A stretch of 64,000 bases of DNA from Amyelois transitella (lineage: Eukaryota; Arthropoda; Insecta; Lepidoptera; Pyralidae): assembly GCF_032362555.1 (NCBI RefSeq), contig NC_083505.1, positions 11,213,501-11,277,500 of the forward strand. Reading direction: 5' to 3'. Position numbers and translations under genes: made by a program. Position 1 is the stretch's first letter; each line of letters starts with the position of its first letter. Shown here in pieces: positions 36,096 through 47,744 of the stretch. The notes under the pieces were generated by a model. That model was given only the letters and a program-made list of their open reading frames with translations, was not told where the DNA came from and did no database searches.

Positions 36096-37897
36096 TAAGG
36101 TAATAAACGATTTCACATTATGCCATTAATTTACCCTATTCACAATAAAGAGTCGGAACAATTGCTACAAAAATTTTGATGTAAAAGTTTTCAAAAACAA
36201 GACACTTAGCCACGCCTATAAAAAAAAAAAAAAAATTCTAGCTACTGTTATTGAAAGGTTTTGAAAATGGGAACAAGAGAAGCTGAAGATTTGGTCGTTT
36301 GTTAATAATTTTTTGTATAAAAAAACTGAAAAACAACATAACCTCAGATCAACCGCATTTGAAAAAAAGCGGCATGGTGAGATACGGACTAGGGTTGCGT
36401 ACCGTTATATTTATTTTTGTTAAAGTATATATAATATAGACATATAAGTTTATTTTGGTATTTGAATATATTTTCAAAATGTTCTTTGGTTCAAAAGTTA
36501 GAGGGTATTTGAATCACTTTAGTTACTGCTTTAAAAATTGTGTCATTCACAGCATGAAGTGATTAAACTGTTCTGCACATCAAAGGGCTTTCTAAAACTA
36601 CGCGGTCAGTTATTACTACACTGTACTTACCGTTAAATATCATTAGAAAATGTCACATTGACATATGTCTGTCGAAATATCAATTTCCTGGCTCATTTCA
36701 ATTAAAATCAGTTGAACCGACCAAACTGGATTTGAATGGGACAAGATAAGCTTATCAATATTAAAAGTATCACTTTAGCATACAATGGCAAGCAACATAT
36801 GTTTGACGTAATTAGGTGGCGTTACCATTGTCCGACATGCATGATAGTGCATTAATCTGAGGAACTGATGGCTTGGTAAGTCTACCTATGTACTTTATAA
36901 CATTATTTTAGACTATGAGAACATAGTTTGCTTAAAGAGCATTTAGATCCCAGCAGAACGCTCTTACGCAAAGGCTCGACGCCCTCCTAACAGCCTTTCG
37001 GCAGAAGCGCGCAAAGGGGTTCCTATAGATTATATTATAATATCTTAAGCAGTGTTTTAATTTTACTGTATAGGCAACTTATTTCAACAATATAAATTTA
37101 TATCTTATTAATTATGTACACAAGCCAATGGCTTTCTTTACATTTTCCTGTCGTGTTCCTACTGGAAGAAGGTTCTTTAGATATAAGTACTGCCCTTGTA
37201 ATGAATTTCTCTTTAGTTTAAGTTCTATTTTTTTACTTGATGTACATAAATATGTAAATAATAAATATTAGAAAACAAATGCCGAATTGCAAGCCCCATA
37301 TCATAGGTATGGGTAGGCACCAGAGGTGGGAGGAGGCAATTCCTATGATTTCAGGCTGCATTTAAAAATAATTTGTTATTGATCATGGATAGCATAACTC
37401 TATATGTCTCTTTGTTCTTTAATTGCACATCAGATTGCTTTTTTAACCCGAATTTGCTAAGTTCACACAATGACCATCAGTAATTATCTAGATTTTGAAA
37501 AGAAAATAAGGCAGTTCACATTTGATCAAATTCTAGAAAAAAATAGACTTTCTAATTTGTAATATCAGTATGGATAACTAAATATAGTGACTGTCCTGCT
37601 ATGTTACCTAAAGAACCCTGTTCAATTATTATTGAAAATTATATTTTAAAGTGACTCTCGCACTGGGAATTACACAATATTGTCCAATACAATCTTCTGT
37701 CACCAAAGGCTAACATTATAAGTCCCAGACTTTAGGAATAATCCCTTCACAGGTAAATCCCTACTCTGCAGAGTGAGATAAGGTGGGTATTAATCGATTA
37801 AATAAGAATGGTTGGCTATACCTTAGGCAGAGGAAGAATATTGTATACAGATATTAATAATATGTTTTATCATCACATAAAAAACCTATTATGTAAA

Positions 37898-38050
37898 CTT
37901 TTTCTTTTAGGCGATTGGCTAGCAACCCCGTCACTATTTGAATCTCAATTCCATAATTAAGTCACAGAGATGAACGTTGCCTCTCGCTCGTTCAAGACTG
38001 TTGACTCTGTCTACCCCGTAAGGGATAAAGACGTGATAATCTGTATGTAT
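37898..38050 (+). mobile_element. SINE-A, 5'-truncated
   Basis: TTTAGGCGATTGGCTAGCAA, GTTCAAGACTGTTGACTCTG, AAAGACGTGATAATCTGT. Confidence 0.75.
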
Positions 38051-38209
38051 GCTATTTGCCATCGTCATAATATGTACTTAACGTTACAATGGCGATGTTA
38101 AACACGGTTAGATTGTGATGTTAACAATGACGTCACTGATAACATATCAGATACCGTGATGTAGCATTAATCGAAGCTTTGTTCCAGCCTGTTTGTGGCG
38201 TATCGTCGG

Positions 38210-38334
38210 TATATATAGATAAAGGACTCGTGCCTGAATATAATGTTTTGGTTGATAACATTGCGATTTTTCCTTTTATTTTCGACTGTTTATAGTTCAA
38301 GATTCACTAAAAAAATACACACACATATCAGCCC
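38210..38334 (+). CDS. orphan signal-peptide-like first exon behind a TATA box (candidate)
   Basis: TATATATAG (38210-38218) precedes an ATG at 38243. The next 18 codons read as a signal peptide (MFWLITLRFFLLFSTVYS), then a basic stretch SRFTKKIHTH. From 38335 the sequence becomes an interspersed repeat (SINE-C/element E), so any original continuation or donor is not visible. The TATA-to-ATG spacing (25-33 nt) leaves almost no leader, which argues against a working gene. It could be a disrupted gene for a small secreted protein, or chance. The function is not recognised. Confidence 0.25.
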
Positions 38335-38452
38335 CCGAAGCATGGCAACACTTTGGAGAGGAGCCCGGGGTGCGCCCTTGACCATGGCTCCTGGATTGGA
38401 TGAGTCAGGTTTAAGACTCCCGTCCGACCTCCGCAACCTTAGTATATATACT
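38335..38452 (-). mobile_element. SINE-C/element E fragment
   Basis: TTTGGAGAGGAGCCCGGGGT, CCTTGACCATGGCTCCTGGA and GTCCGACCTCCGCAACCTT match the copy at 63.6 kb. Confidence 0.7.
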
Positions 38453-38802
38453 ATGTAGAATAAAATGGACATAATGGTTCGTAAATCAAGTATTTGTTAA
38501 ACGAGTAATATTTCCAAGACATTTCCATTTGAAATCAAAATGGAAGAATATCAAAGGAAATGAAATTGAAGTTCGCTGTTCACTTTTAATAGTGTATGAT
38601 AAGACGACCTCTTTATCAAAATCGATTAAAATGTGGGTTTAAAGTTCAGCAAATATGATCACGATAACCTTTTATCGTAGAATCATCAAAAAAAAGGTGC
38701 GATAAAATTCGGAAGTTTGAGCATTTGGTAACAGGAAGACGCAATATGTATATTTACTAAATCGTACCTTCCATACTTAATAATTTGTAAATTCTAATAT
38801 TA

Positions 38803-38958
38803 TACATACATACACTCACGTCTATATCCCATTAGAAGACTGAGAGGTCACGTTCAGCTTTATGGCTTTATGATGGAATTGAGATTCAAGTAGTGACAGG
38901 TTGCTAGCCTATCGCCTATAAGAGTAATTCCAAGTTTAAAAGCCTATCCCTTAAATTC
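38803..38958 (-). mobile_element. SINE-A, 5'-truncated
   Basis: Left end ACATACATACACTCACGTCT is the tail. GAATTGAGATTCAAGTAGTG, GACAGGTTGCTAGCCTATCG and AAAAGCCTATCCCTT follow. Confidence 0.75.
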
Positions 38959-40244
38959 CTAATATTATAAATGTAAATGTGTGTCTGCCTGTCTCTCACG
39001 ACAAAACAACTGAAACGATCTCTATGAAATTTTGTATACATACATAAAGTGTGGAGTACGGAGAAGGAGCCTCTATCTAATAACATAAACATTCAAACCA
39101 GATTATAATTTAGCATACCGTATTATGGCATAATTTTTAAGCATAACTTTCTTTCGCAAAACGGTTTACATATAACTATTTGAAGCATAACCATGTCAAA
39201 AATCAATAAGTAATGCCTTACATTTGTTATTGCAAAATATTGTATGCCAAAGAACAATAGGACAAAATAATAAAGTGCTTTAACTTACAGAGATTAAAGT
39301 AAAAAATACACATACACATAAATCTAAAAACTAAATCTAACTTATTTAAGTATCAGGCAGAGGAAACAAGATTAAGGTACCCATGAGCGAGTTTGTGAAA
39401 TTTAAAAAGGAAAAAACGTAGAAAAATTCCTTATAAGTTCAAAGCTTGCACGAGAATCTAAAGCCCTCGAGCTTTGAAATCTTTGCCTAAAGCTCGCCGA
39501 TAAAGTTATGTTGAACTGAAAAGTTTCTTTTTTAGAAACCGTTTCCATGCTGAAAATATATGTGAGTACTAGCTTTAGATTGTGGCTTTGTCCCCGTGGG
39601 AAATGTGGTCAAAAAAATCTTCATGTCAGTTGCGTAGTTTTAGCGGAATGTGATAGCATCAATTCATCACTTATTAAAATGGCTGTTGCCTGCGACATCG
39701 TGCACGTGGAAATCACCTAATATGGTTTCATCGAAACGAACAGGAAAATCATTGTTTTCTTTTCAATATTCTACTACAATCGACTAAATTACTCCTAATA
39801 TAATTTTTTTATAACGTTTAATGTTAAGACACATTTTTTGCCTAGGTGAAGAGTGAGACTATAAAAGTCAAGTTTCTAGTATTTAAAACGGTCTTATCCG
39901 TCTATAATCCTAGACACTTGAGAAGAAATCTTAAAGAAAACGAAAACTAAATGGAATCATCGGTACGATGAAGACTAATTTAAATTTGCCAGTACTGATT
40001 TCATATTCCGAGGGAATTTAGTAATTTCTTGGAAAATTGGTTATCAAAATTATGAGCGCATCACAAAGGCATAAGCGTATTATAACTGGATATCCTTTAT
40101 CTATGTTGAAGATACCATATGCGCAGTAAAAGGCTTCTATACCTTAGGGATTACTACTAATACTCGAGTAATTAAGATTAAAGGTATGTGACATGACCTA
40201 GCATAATTTGATGCCCTGATCCAGCACTTAATACACACAAATTT
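38959..40244. other. Helitron-like debris and unassigned sequence
   Basis: TAATATTATAAATGTAAATG at 38964 and a CG-rich end, GTACTAGCTTTAGATTGTGG, at 39567 suggest old Helitron-like insertions. A patch at 39420-39500 repeats AAAGC/TCGAG words. No gene recognised. Confidence 0.35.
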
Positions 40245-40247
40245 CAT

Positions 40248-40500
40248 TTATTTATCTCTCACGGGGTAGACAGAGTGAATAGTCAAATGCTATGATCAGT
40301 TGTATGGTTTCGGGAATTGAGATTCAGAAAGTGACACGTGGTTTGCCCATCATAAAAAGAAGAACCAAAAGAAGGAAGATTGAGAAGAATTTTTCTTCTT
40401 CATTAAACTGGCATGGCAGCTTGCACTTAATGAACATTTTTTTAGTTTCAGTCCTTAGTCGCCTTATACGATTTTTTATCGAGATGGATTTTCCGGTTTT
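40248..40500 (-). mobile_element. decayed SINE-A with insertion
   Basis: CTCTCACGGGGTAGACAGAG, GGGAATTGAGATTCAGAAAG, then after about 100 nt of foreign sequence CCTTAGTCGCCTTATACGAT. Confidence 0.55.
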
Positions 40501-40667
40501 TAAGTACTGCTAAGAATATGGTAGCATCCATAAATGTGAAAAAATAAACTTACTAAATAATCAACGTAGATACAGCCCAAAATACTTGACTTGAAAAGCT
40601 TAATTTTGGTATTACAAGAGTGTAAGCACAATTAAATTTATTTATAGCTAATAAATAATTAATAAAT

Positions 40668-40858
40668 ATATACAGGACAAATTACACAGATTGAGTTAGC
40701 CTCGAAGTAAGTTCGAGACTTGAGTTACGAGATACTAACTCAACGATACCATATTTTTATAATAAATACTTATATAGATAAACATCCAAGACCCAGGCCA
40801 ATCAGAAAAAGTTCTTTTCTCATCATGCCCTGGCCGGGATTCGAACCCGGGACCTCCT
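40668..40858 (-). mobile_element. SINE-B, 5'-truncated at the B box
   Basis: Reversed body ends with CCGGGTTCGAATCCCGGCC at the right (about 40832-40850). The tRNA-like A-box half is missing and the copy abuts candidate exon sequence. Confidence 0.75.
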
Positions 40859-40946
40859 AACCGGGACCTAATCTAACGAACTGCCATTGTCATCCAAAAA
40901 AACGTCGGTGCAATCACAGCACTAATCTGAAACTTAATGCACTCAC

Positions 40947-41154
40947 CAATGACATAGGAGATTCCGTCAACATTCACTAGGCATTTCCTCAGCGCGCCCG
41001 AAGCGGTTCGATGCCTGTGCGCTCCCAAAGCTCTCCCCCCTCCAGGGTCACTATGACACTTGTGGACCAACTCCTTATCATTCGCCATATCACTGTTCCC
41101 GTCGACAGACCCTTGCCTGCTGCCTTCCAACAACGCTTTCCCGCGCCGCATCAT
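40947..41154 (-). CDS. candidate first coding exon, minus strand, unrecognised protein (copy 1)
   Basis: Frame from an ATG at 41154 (MMRRGKALLEGSRQ...) for 69 codons plus one base, ending at a consensus 5' splice site ATTG/GTGAGT (40947/40946). The last residues are LRKCLVNVDGISYVI-G. The exon is GC-richer than its surroundings. A second exon at 47745-48006 ends in the same phase on a similar motif (KC.....DG..Y.IG), which is unlikely by chance. Downstream exons should lie to the left on the minus strand, but I could not find any. No signal peptide and no known domain recognised. Alternatives: alternative first exons of one gene, two related genes, or repeat-derived sequence. Confidence 0.35.
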
Positions 41155-42025
41155 CACAATATCACACGCACTATCACACACTGATATGTTTAATCATCCA
41201 CCACTGATACGATCCAGCTCACTCGTAAACTTCTCAAAACGGTTACATTTGTTTACTGTTCGTAACTCATAAATTATGAATTATTACCATAATGATGTAA
41301 CAAGTACGCACCTGGTTTACAAATATCAGAGTTGACCGTTAACCTAGTATTTTTAATAGCGTTAAATACATGGTATTGAGAGTGAGATGCTATCGATTAT
41401 GCTGATAGCGGATATGTAATTTTTACTTTCAAATCTCCGTTCGATATTTGCCTATGACGTATATTAATTACCTTCTATATCAATAATTTGAACCAGTTAT
41501 ACTAATTTATATTATTTCGTCAATTAAGATAATTTTTAATGTTTCATCTTAATTAACTATTCTAAAAACTGATAATAAAATTATTCCAATATTTTTCTTC
41601 AAAATACGTTATTCTTGTTATGTATAAGATGTTTTAGTTTTGTTTTTTTAGGCGTGGAAAAATCTCGGGACCGCTTTAATTGATTGATTCACGGCGTGCC
41701 GTGACGTTCAACGGAAAACAAGGGTTTCTTTCAGGCACCGAGACTAATGCAAACGTACTCAGTTCTTATAAAGAGTCTTTTGTTTCACGCCAATTTAAGA
41801 AAACATTAGCTAACTCTACATCTGCTAAATTCCAAACTAATTTCGTGTGTTTGCAAACATTGCTTCGTCACCTACAGGTACACGGGCACGTTTCCCATTT
41901 TCACAGGAGATTTTAAGCATCATAACTCATGAGAGAATGGTACACCGTATAATTAATGTTTAGCAATGTAGGGGGAACGCGGAAATCTATTTTCAAGTTG
42001 TGAGTGTTGTTTTTCGCCATAGAAA

Positions 42026-42112
42026 CACATGTACACGGGGCGTCCATAAAAGATTGCGTCACTGGCGAAGGGGTGGGGGGTCCCCATTTGTAAACAGATT
42101 GTGACACTGGAC
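42026..42112 (+). repeat. widespread insect repeat end (GGGCGTCCAT type)
   Basis: GTACACGGGGCGTCCATAAA, AGATTGCGTCACTGGCGAAG and a G-rich run, then TGTGACACTGG, resemble a common insect repeat terminus. Family assignment is from memory. Confidence 0.35.
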
Positions 42113-42235
42113 TTAGCCAAATCGCGACCAACAGGTGGTTTCCGACTTCAAGATTGGCACGGCTATTATTATTTTCGGCTTTTTAATTTTAAATATGGAA
42201 TAAGAAGAAAATTTACGTTTTGCTCGAAATTCAAA

Positions 42236-42425
42236 ATTTTCCAAGCAGTTGCAACCGCGCCGGGGACGCGGTCGGACGGAAATTCGTGAGGCGGCTTTTA
42301 AGGTGGCATGGCTCGAGCTCGACCACGCAACTGAACCGCGTGGAAGCCTGCGCGCGACTGTCGGACGAGCCACATGCTCGAACCGCCACAGGTAGCTGCT
42401 GATTAGAACCGTGGTTCCGAATTTG
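42236..42425. other. CpG-rich single-copy block
   Basis: CAACCGCGCCGGGGACGCGG, TCGAGCTCGACCACGCAACT and AACCGCGTGGAAGCCTGCGC. On the plus strand it ends at CCGCCACAG/GTAGCTG, donor-like. Short frames exist on both strands, none convincing. Could be a promoter or 5' exon between the two minus-strand candidate exons. Confidence 0.25.
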
Positions 42426-42917
42426 AAATCCCCGGGACATTGAGCAATATCTATCAACAATCATTATTGTGCTTTTGTTTTGCGGCCAGTTACGTTATTG
42501 GTCAAGGCAGTAGGGGTTTTTGAAGCTACGTTGTTCGTGATAGTCGCGTCAGAACGCTGGGTAATTTGACAAACTTACAGGTTTTTTTGCACGGAATTTT
42601 AAAAACATTCGTCTATAACTCTATAACTTATAGATTTAATTATAACCAAAGCTAGGTTAAGTTTTTAGTCGTTGTTTTTAAGTACACTTACAGAAATTGA
42701 AACATTAAATCTTATAATAAACTTTTATTTCCGAATCGTTGCATGCATTGCATTGCGGCTCTGCATTTTGAATTATATAAAGATTGAATGCTTACTTGTT
42801 AATATTTACCCCTTATATCTTAAAAGGTAACTAAGGGAAAAGCTACTTTTAGAGGACAGGCCAGTAACCTGTCTCTATTTGAATGTTATTTTGAAGAAAT
42901 AAACGAGATTTTTCTTT

Positions 42918-43069
42918 TTACGTGGGTGGAGCCGCGGCCGAACTCTAGTGTATATATCACTTCATATTATAAAGTACTTTTTCTGTATGAATGCGCTAAT
43001 CTCGGAAAGTTATGGACGGATTATGTTTCTGTTTGCAATGTTGGAAAGTTGGGCCGGGCTGCTAGTTAT
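42918..43069 (+). mobile_element. Helitron-like ends, two abutting fragments
   Basis: GTGGGTGGAGCCGCGGCCGA followed by ACTCTAG is one 3' end (to 42947). ATATTATAAAG (42966) to GGGCCGGGCTGCTAG (about 43063) forms a second short element with the frequent GCGCTAATCTCGG motif. Confidence 0.5.
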
Positions 43070-43439
43070 TGAAATAAAGTTTAAATTTATTTATTCACGC
43101 CAAAAGGCAGAAAAAAAATTCTGCTTTGCTTACTTGCAAAATGTTTACCTCGATCCAAATATTTGTTCCCAGCGTCTGTTACGACGTAGTCTCTAAAACT
43201 AAATGTTTACAATTCTATGAAGATCGATAATCTTTCTATCATGTTAACCTAATCAATGGACTAACCCCATTCAACTGGAGATGCCGAAGAAAAAATTGAA
43301 GGGTGAAATTTAAAAAACCAGTCTCCTTGTTCCGAACTTTTGTGGCGGAGGGCAATAAATAGGGAACAAACGCTTTTGTTACCCTTTCAAATTCGTTACA
43401 GACTTTGGCAGTAAACTTTTCACAGGTAGAGAATGCTAT

Positions 43440-43548
43440 TAGCATTTATCTTCCTTCTGGCTTTAGTCCTGGTTGCATCCTCATTACTCTGGAGAGGAGC
43501 TCGAGGTATGCCGTTGACCATGGATCTTGGATTGGGTGTCTAAGTCCA
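43440..43548 (-). mobile_element. SINE-C/element E fragment
   Basis: CTTCTGGCTTTAGTCCTGGT, CTCTGGAGAGGAGCTCGAGG and TGACCATGGATCTTGGATTG. Confidence 0.7.
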
Positions 43549-43965
43549 AATAAAGCTGGATTGATGAATATTGGAATTAAGTTTATAGTTAATGACAGAT
43601 TGTTTCGTTAGCCTACCCACGAAAAGAAGAATTATAAGTTTGAAAATCTACCAGTCCTGAATTTTTTAAAGTATTACCTCGGGAGTGTCCCAGCCATGAT
43701 GAGATAAGTGAAGCGCAATGGCATTACATACCTTTTCTCGGAAGGTTTCATCGCATTTTGTATAATGTTTTTCTACACGGCCTTATTAGCTATAAAGAAA
43801 TTATACTACTCACATACGTGAAAAAAAAAACCATTTTTCCTCTTAACCACATAAGGATTTACTAGGTAATCTTTCATGTTCCAAGCTTTGTTCCCCAAGG
43901 AATTGACCAAATATATTTCTTTCCCTTACAGATTCATCAATCTTTTCATAAGTACATATAAATAT

Positions 43966-44214
43966 AGTCACGTCTATATCCCTTACGGGATAGACAGAGC
44001 CAATAGTCCAGAAAAGACTGAATGGCCACGTTTAGCTGCTCGGTTTAATGATGGAATTGAGATCCAAATAGTGACAGGTTGCTCGCCCATCGCCTAAAAT
44101 AAAGGATCGTAATTTTATAAGCCTATCGCTTAGTCGCCTTTTACGACATCCATGGAAAAGAGATGGAGTGGTCTTATTCTTTTTTGTTTTGTATTTGTGC
44201 CGGGAACCACACTT
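43966..44214 (-). mobile_element. SINE-A, full length
   Basis: Right end GTGTGGTTCCCGGCAC (reversed), CATGGATGTCGTAAAAGGCG and CAACCTGTCACTATTTGG, then left ATAGACGTGACTATA. Confidence 0.85.
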
Positions 44215-44257
44215 TTCATATGTCTTCATTCATTTAGTATTCTTTTATTTACAAACA

Positions 44258-44430
44258 TAAAATCACGCTTGTTCCCCGGAAAGCAGAGATCATTTCCACT
44301 TGCAATGATCCCTACATAACCCTTTCGCTTCATCCACATTCATAACTCTTCATGCAAGCTCGTCGGCTTCGGGTATTCTTGATGTGATCTTTCGTCGATT
44401 TGATCATGTTCGACTATGCCTTCCTTCTTC
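44258..44430 (-). mobile_element. RTE-type LINE 3' end
   Basis: Reversed: CGTGATTTTATG tail at 44259-44275, ATCATTGCAAGTGGAAATGA and ATGAAGAGTTATGAATGTGG, then GACGAGCTTGCATG-like words. Smaller scraps follow at 44930-44980 and 45670-45775. Confidence 0.65.
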
Positions 44431-44647
44431 ATATCTTGTTTGTGTCTTCTATACTAAATTTCATTTCTTCATTATCAAAAAAGCTCAGAGCATTGCATAC
44501 TCTGGTGGCGTAAATAACACTTAAATTTAGAAAAGTACTGTGGCCTACCTTATAGCCCACCTACGATACATGTAAATATAATTCTAACATAGTTTATTTT
44601 TCTATCTAGACCAACTGAACCTATATTAACACTAAGAGTCTCAACTT

Positions 44648-44706
44648 AAGTCTCGAACTTACAACGAGGCTTTAACTCAATCTGTGCAATCTGTCCCGTA
44701 TTCATT
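44648..44706 (+). mobile_element. SINE-B 3' fragment
   Basis: AAGTCTCGAACTTACAACGA, GGCTTTAACTCAATCTGTGC and AATCTGTCCCGTAT. Confidence 0.55.
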
Positions 44707-45370
44707 TATATATTTATTCAAGTGGCATTGAAATTAATTTCTGAGAATTTCTCTGTAAAATTCCATTGCATTGAGTGATTGATGTATCCAATCGAATAAT
44801 GGATAGGATACGTAGACAGAATGATGCATCGAATTCAATATGGATAGCAGTGAACTACTACATGCATACATTATAGATAATTTTTCAATTGTTAAACCCG
44901 GTATGATTTAAAAGCCTTGTCAGATGACGCGTTCGGTTTTTTGCTTCATCAACATTCATCATTATTTTCATGCAAGCACGTCAGTATAGATATACTGACG
45001 ATATATGCAGATGTCAGTATAGATGTACAGTCTCTCATATATAAACAGTCTTTTGTGTAACTGTGGGTATCTCAGAGCGGTTGGTATGAATCAAATACAT
45101 AAATCAACGTAAAAACAATTGGTTTGTTCACAGTTGTATTGATAATAATAATCAAGGTTATATAATCAATATAAAAGATAATAGTTAGTAATTTTCTCTA
45201 GCTAATGTCAAGTTGACATTGTCGAAATACCCAGTATTGCTAGTACAATATTATGTACTTAGTATCTAATGATGTTTAGTGTTTAGTGTAAGTAGAGGGA
45301 TATTATACTTGACAGAATTTTCCCTATCGATCAAGGTTCGTTCGTCTCACTTCTTCTTCTTGTTTCTGCT

Positions 45371-45373
<3 letters not shown>

Positions 45374-45403
<30 letters not shown>
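45374..45403. repeat. (TA)n microsatellite
   Basis: Uninterrupted TA dinucleotides over about 30 nt. Confidence 0.9.
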
Positions 45404-45407
<4 letters not shown>

Positions 45408-45461
45408 CTTAGTTACATCCTCATATAAATACTTATAATTACGTCTACTTGCTACTTATAA

Positions 45462-45655
45462 TTATAGCCTAAAAAGGTCTTAAAAAGACCGAAAGTCCAC
45501 GTTTAGCTGTATGTGTCAATGATAGAATCGAGTTTCAAATAGTTAGCTTTGCCAATAGACAGACGTATTGCTAGACCATCGCCTACAAGGAGAATCCCAT
45601 GTTTTTAAACCTAACCTTTAGCCGACTTTTACGAAAACCATCTCATTTCTACAAA
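45462..45655 (-). mobile_element. decayed SINE-A
   Basis: TAAAAAGACCGAAAGTCCAC, TAGACCATCGCCTACAAGGA and CTTTAGCCGACTTTTACGA, in reversed family order. Confidence 0.5.
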
Positions 45656-46631
45656 AAACCCGGTGCGCGCCATCCTAACGCTCACACTCTCCTTATATAT
45701 TTTCTAATTAACCTGCTTTTATTCATGTTATTCACATGATCAAAACTTCTAAACATTCCCTTTTCCATTCAACACATTAAGATAAACATTATTAAAATTG
45801 TATCAGCACGTGGCTCACAATCAAGAAGTTAAAATCACTCGCCTGAAAGTTTGTCCGGGTAATCGGCCTCGTAAATCCTTTATGAAGCACGTCTCAACCA
45901 TTTGCAGAGGTAAATTGAAAATCTTCGGTGATTTTACCCTATCCTGTTTTTACGCGACTGTCGAGAGAGGAGTATCAAAGTTTTTGGACTTAAAACTGGT
46001 CACAAAAGTTCACACATTAATCACGTCTTTTCACCTTACGAGGTAGATAAAGCCAATAGTGATTGAAATGCCTAAAACTTCTATAAAAACTTTTAGTTTC
46101 AGTTTATATATCTACAGGATAAACTTATCTTTTATTGATGACAAACATAATAAGTAGAAAGATTTATTAATAATTCTATGTTTATCAATAAAGCTACTAT
46201 TGCTTCTAAAGCGCAAGCTTAAAAATAAACGGCGGTAAAAAACTGAAAAGCTCATAAAATGAAAAAAAAAAATAACGAATATAAAAGCAATTCAAGTAAA
46301 TTCCGGCTTATCTATTGCAACGATAAAACAAATTATGGCTGTAGGCTGAAACTTTGAATGTGAAACGGCACGCTAGCACTGACTAGTATTGACCATTAAC
46401 TTGTAACCACAATATTTCTATAAATTAGGTATACAAACATTACAGAAACGACAGTTTTTATATCTTTTTTTCACTCAAAATCACTGCAAATTTTGAATTG
46501 ATTTAGTGTGTAATAACTGGCTTTTTGCTCAAATTTGGTAAAAATACACTCTACTTCTGTTACGACAATGACACATAATAATGAAACACTATAATAAAAA
46601 AATCCAAATCAATATCAGAAACAAAACAAAA

Positions 46632-46838
46632 GGCAGTGTGGTTCCCGGCACTAACATAAATAAATAGGACCACTATATCCTTGTTGTGCTTGTAAACTTT
46701 GGAATCTGCTTTTAGGCGATGGACTAGTCCCTATTTCAATCTCAATTCTATCACTAAGCCTATTAGCTGAACGTGGACTATCAGGCTTTCAAGACTGCTA
46801 GCTCTGTCTGCCCCGCAAGAGCTATTCCCGCAGATCAT
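46632..46838 (+). mobile_element. SINE-A, internal deletion
   Basis: Head AGTGTGGTTCCCGGCACTAA and AATAGGACCACTATATCC, then GGCGATGGACTAG and CTCTGTCTGCCCCGCAAGAG. The ATGTCGTAAAAGGCGAC segment is missing. Confidence 0.75.
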
Positions 46839-47447
46839 ATTAATTAATGAAAAATTTTACAGAAATGCAATGTTTTAGGGAAAGAAAAAACCAAGATCCA
46901 CGTACAGAGTCATCTCAAAACTTAATACATATTTTTAAAAATCCATATGCCATTGTTTTACGTAACCTTCCAAAAATATAGCTAATTCAAAGTTACGGAA
47001 TTTTTCGCTTAATAAAAAACTTCATAATAAATCAAAAGTTATAAATTAATCAAGTCAGGAATTTTAATTGATAATGAAACTTTATCCTTCATGTCAGTTT
47101 TCCCTTTTCACATAAACTTTTTAATAGACATTCTTTTCCCTTAAGAAAAAGTGGACTATGATGAAAAAGTATAATTTTCGCTAATTTAATTTATTGAGAA
47201 GATTTGTTCCAACGTTGTATAAAAATAGACCATGGAAAATTGAAGAATTGAGAAACTTACTCAAAAGGAATCTTAATATTGTTCTTCAGCTAAAGTAACC
47301 TCTTAGATCAAAATACAATATTAAAAAATTGCCACCAAAATAATAATAGCACATGTTTAAATCCTTTTAAAATAATGTTAAAGTTATCATTATAAAACAA
47401 AAAAAGTATTCTCTCATTTCGACCCTCTTTCTTTTTCATTCATATAA
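46839..47447. other. AT-rich, nothing recognised
   Basis: No splice-bounded frame, repeat head or tail seen. Confidence 0.4.
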
Positions 47448-47449
47448 TC

Positions 47450-47705
47450 TACGTCTACATCCCTTGCGGGGTAGACAGAGCTAGCAGTCTTAAAAGACTA
47501 ATAGGCCACGTTCAGCTGTTAGGTAACAATGATAGAATTGAGATTCAAATAGTGACAGATCTTCTTTTAGGCCATGGGCTAGCATATCGCCTAAAAGAAG
47601 AATCCCAAGTTTATAAGCCTATCCCTTAGTCGCCTTTTACGACATCTGTGAGAAGGAGATGGAGTGGTCCTATTCTTTTTATATTGGCGCCGGGAACCAC
47701 ACGGC
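47450..47705 (-). mobile_element. SINE-A, full length, with internal duplication
   Basis: Reversed head CGTGTGGTTCCCGGCGCC at the right, ATGTCGTAAAAGGCGACTAA, and the tail CCCGCAAGGGATGTAGACGT at the left. An inverted piece, TCTTCTTTTAGGCCATGGGC, sits inside it. Confidence 0.85.
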
Positions 47706-47744
47706 GCTCTCTTTTTGGTTGACGAAAATGCTTACAAAACTTAC

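Noticed and set aside
41060..41272. Plus-strand frame opposite the candidate exon at 40947-41154
   Set aside because: No splice signals fit and the minus-strand frame has a matching partner exon, so the plus frame is a shadow.
44979..45000. Palindrome CGTCAGTAT/ATACTGACG
   Set aside because: Arms are only 9 bp with a 4-nt loop in AT-rich repeat debris; too short to separate from chance.
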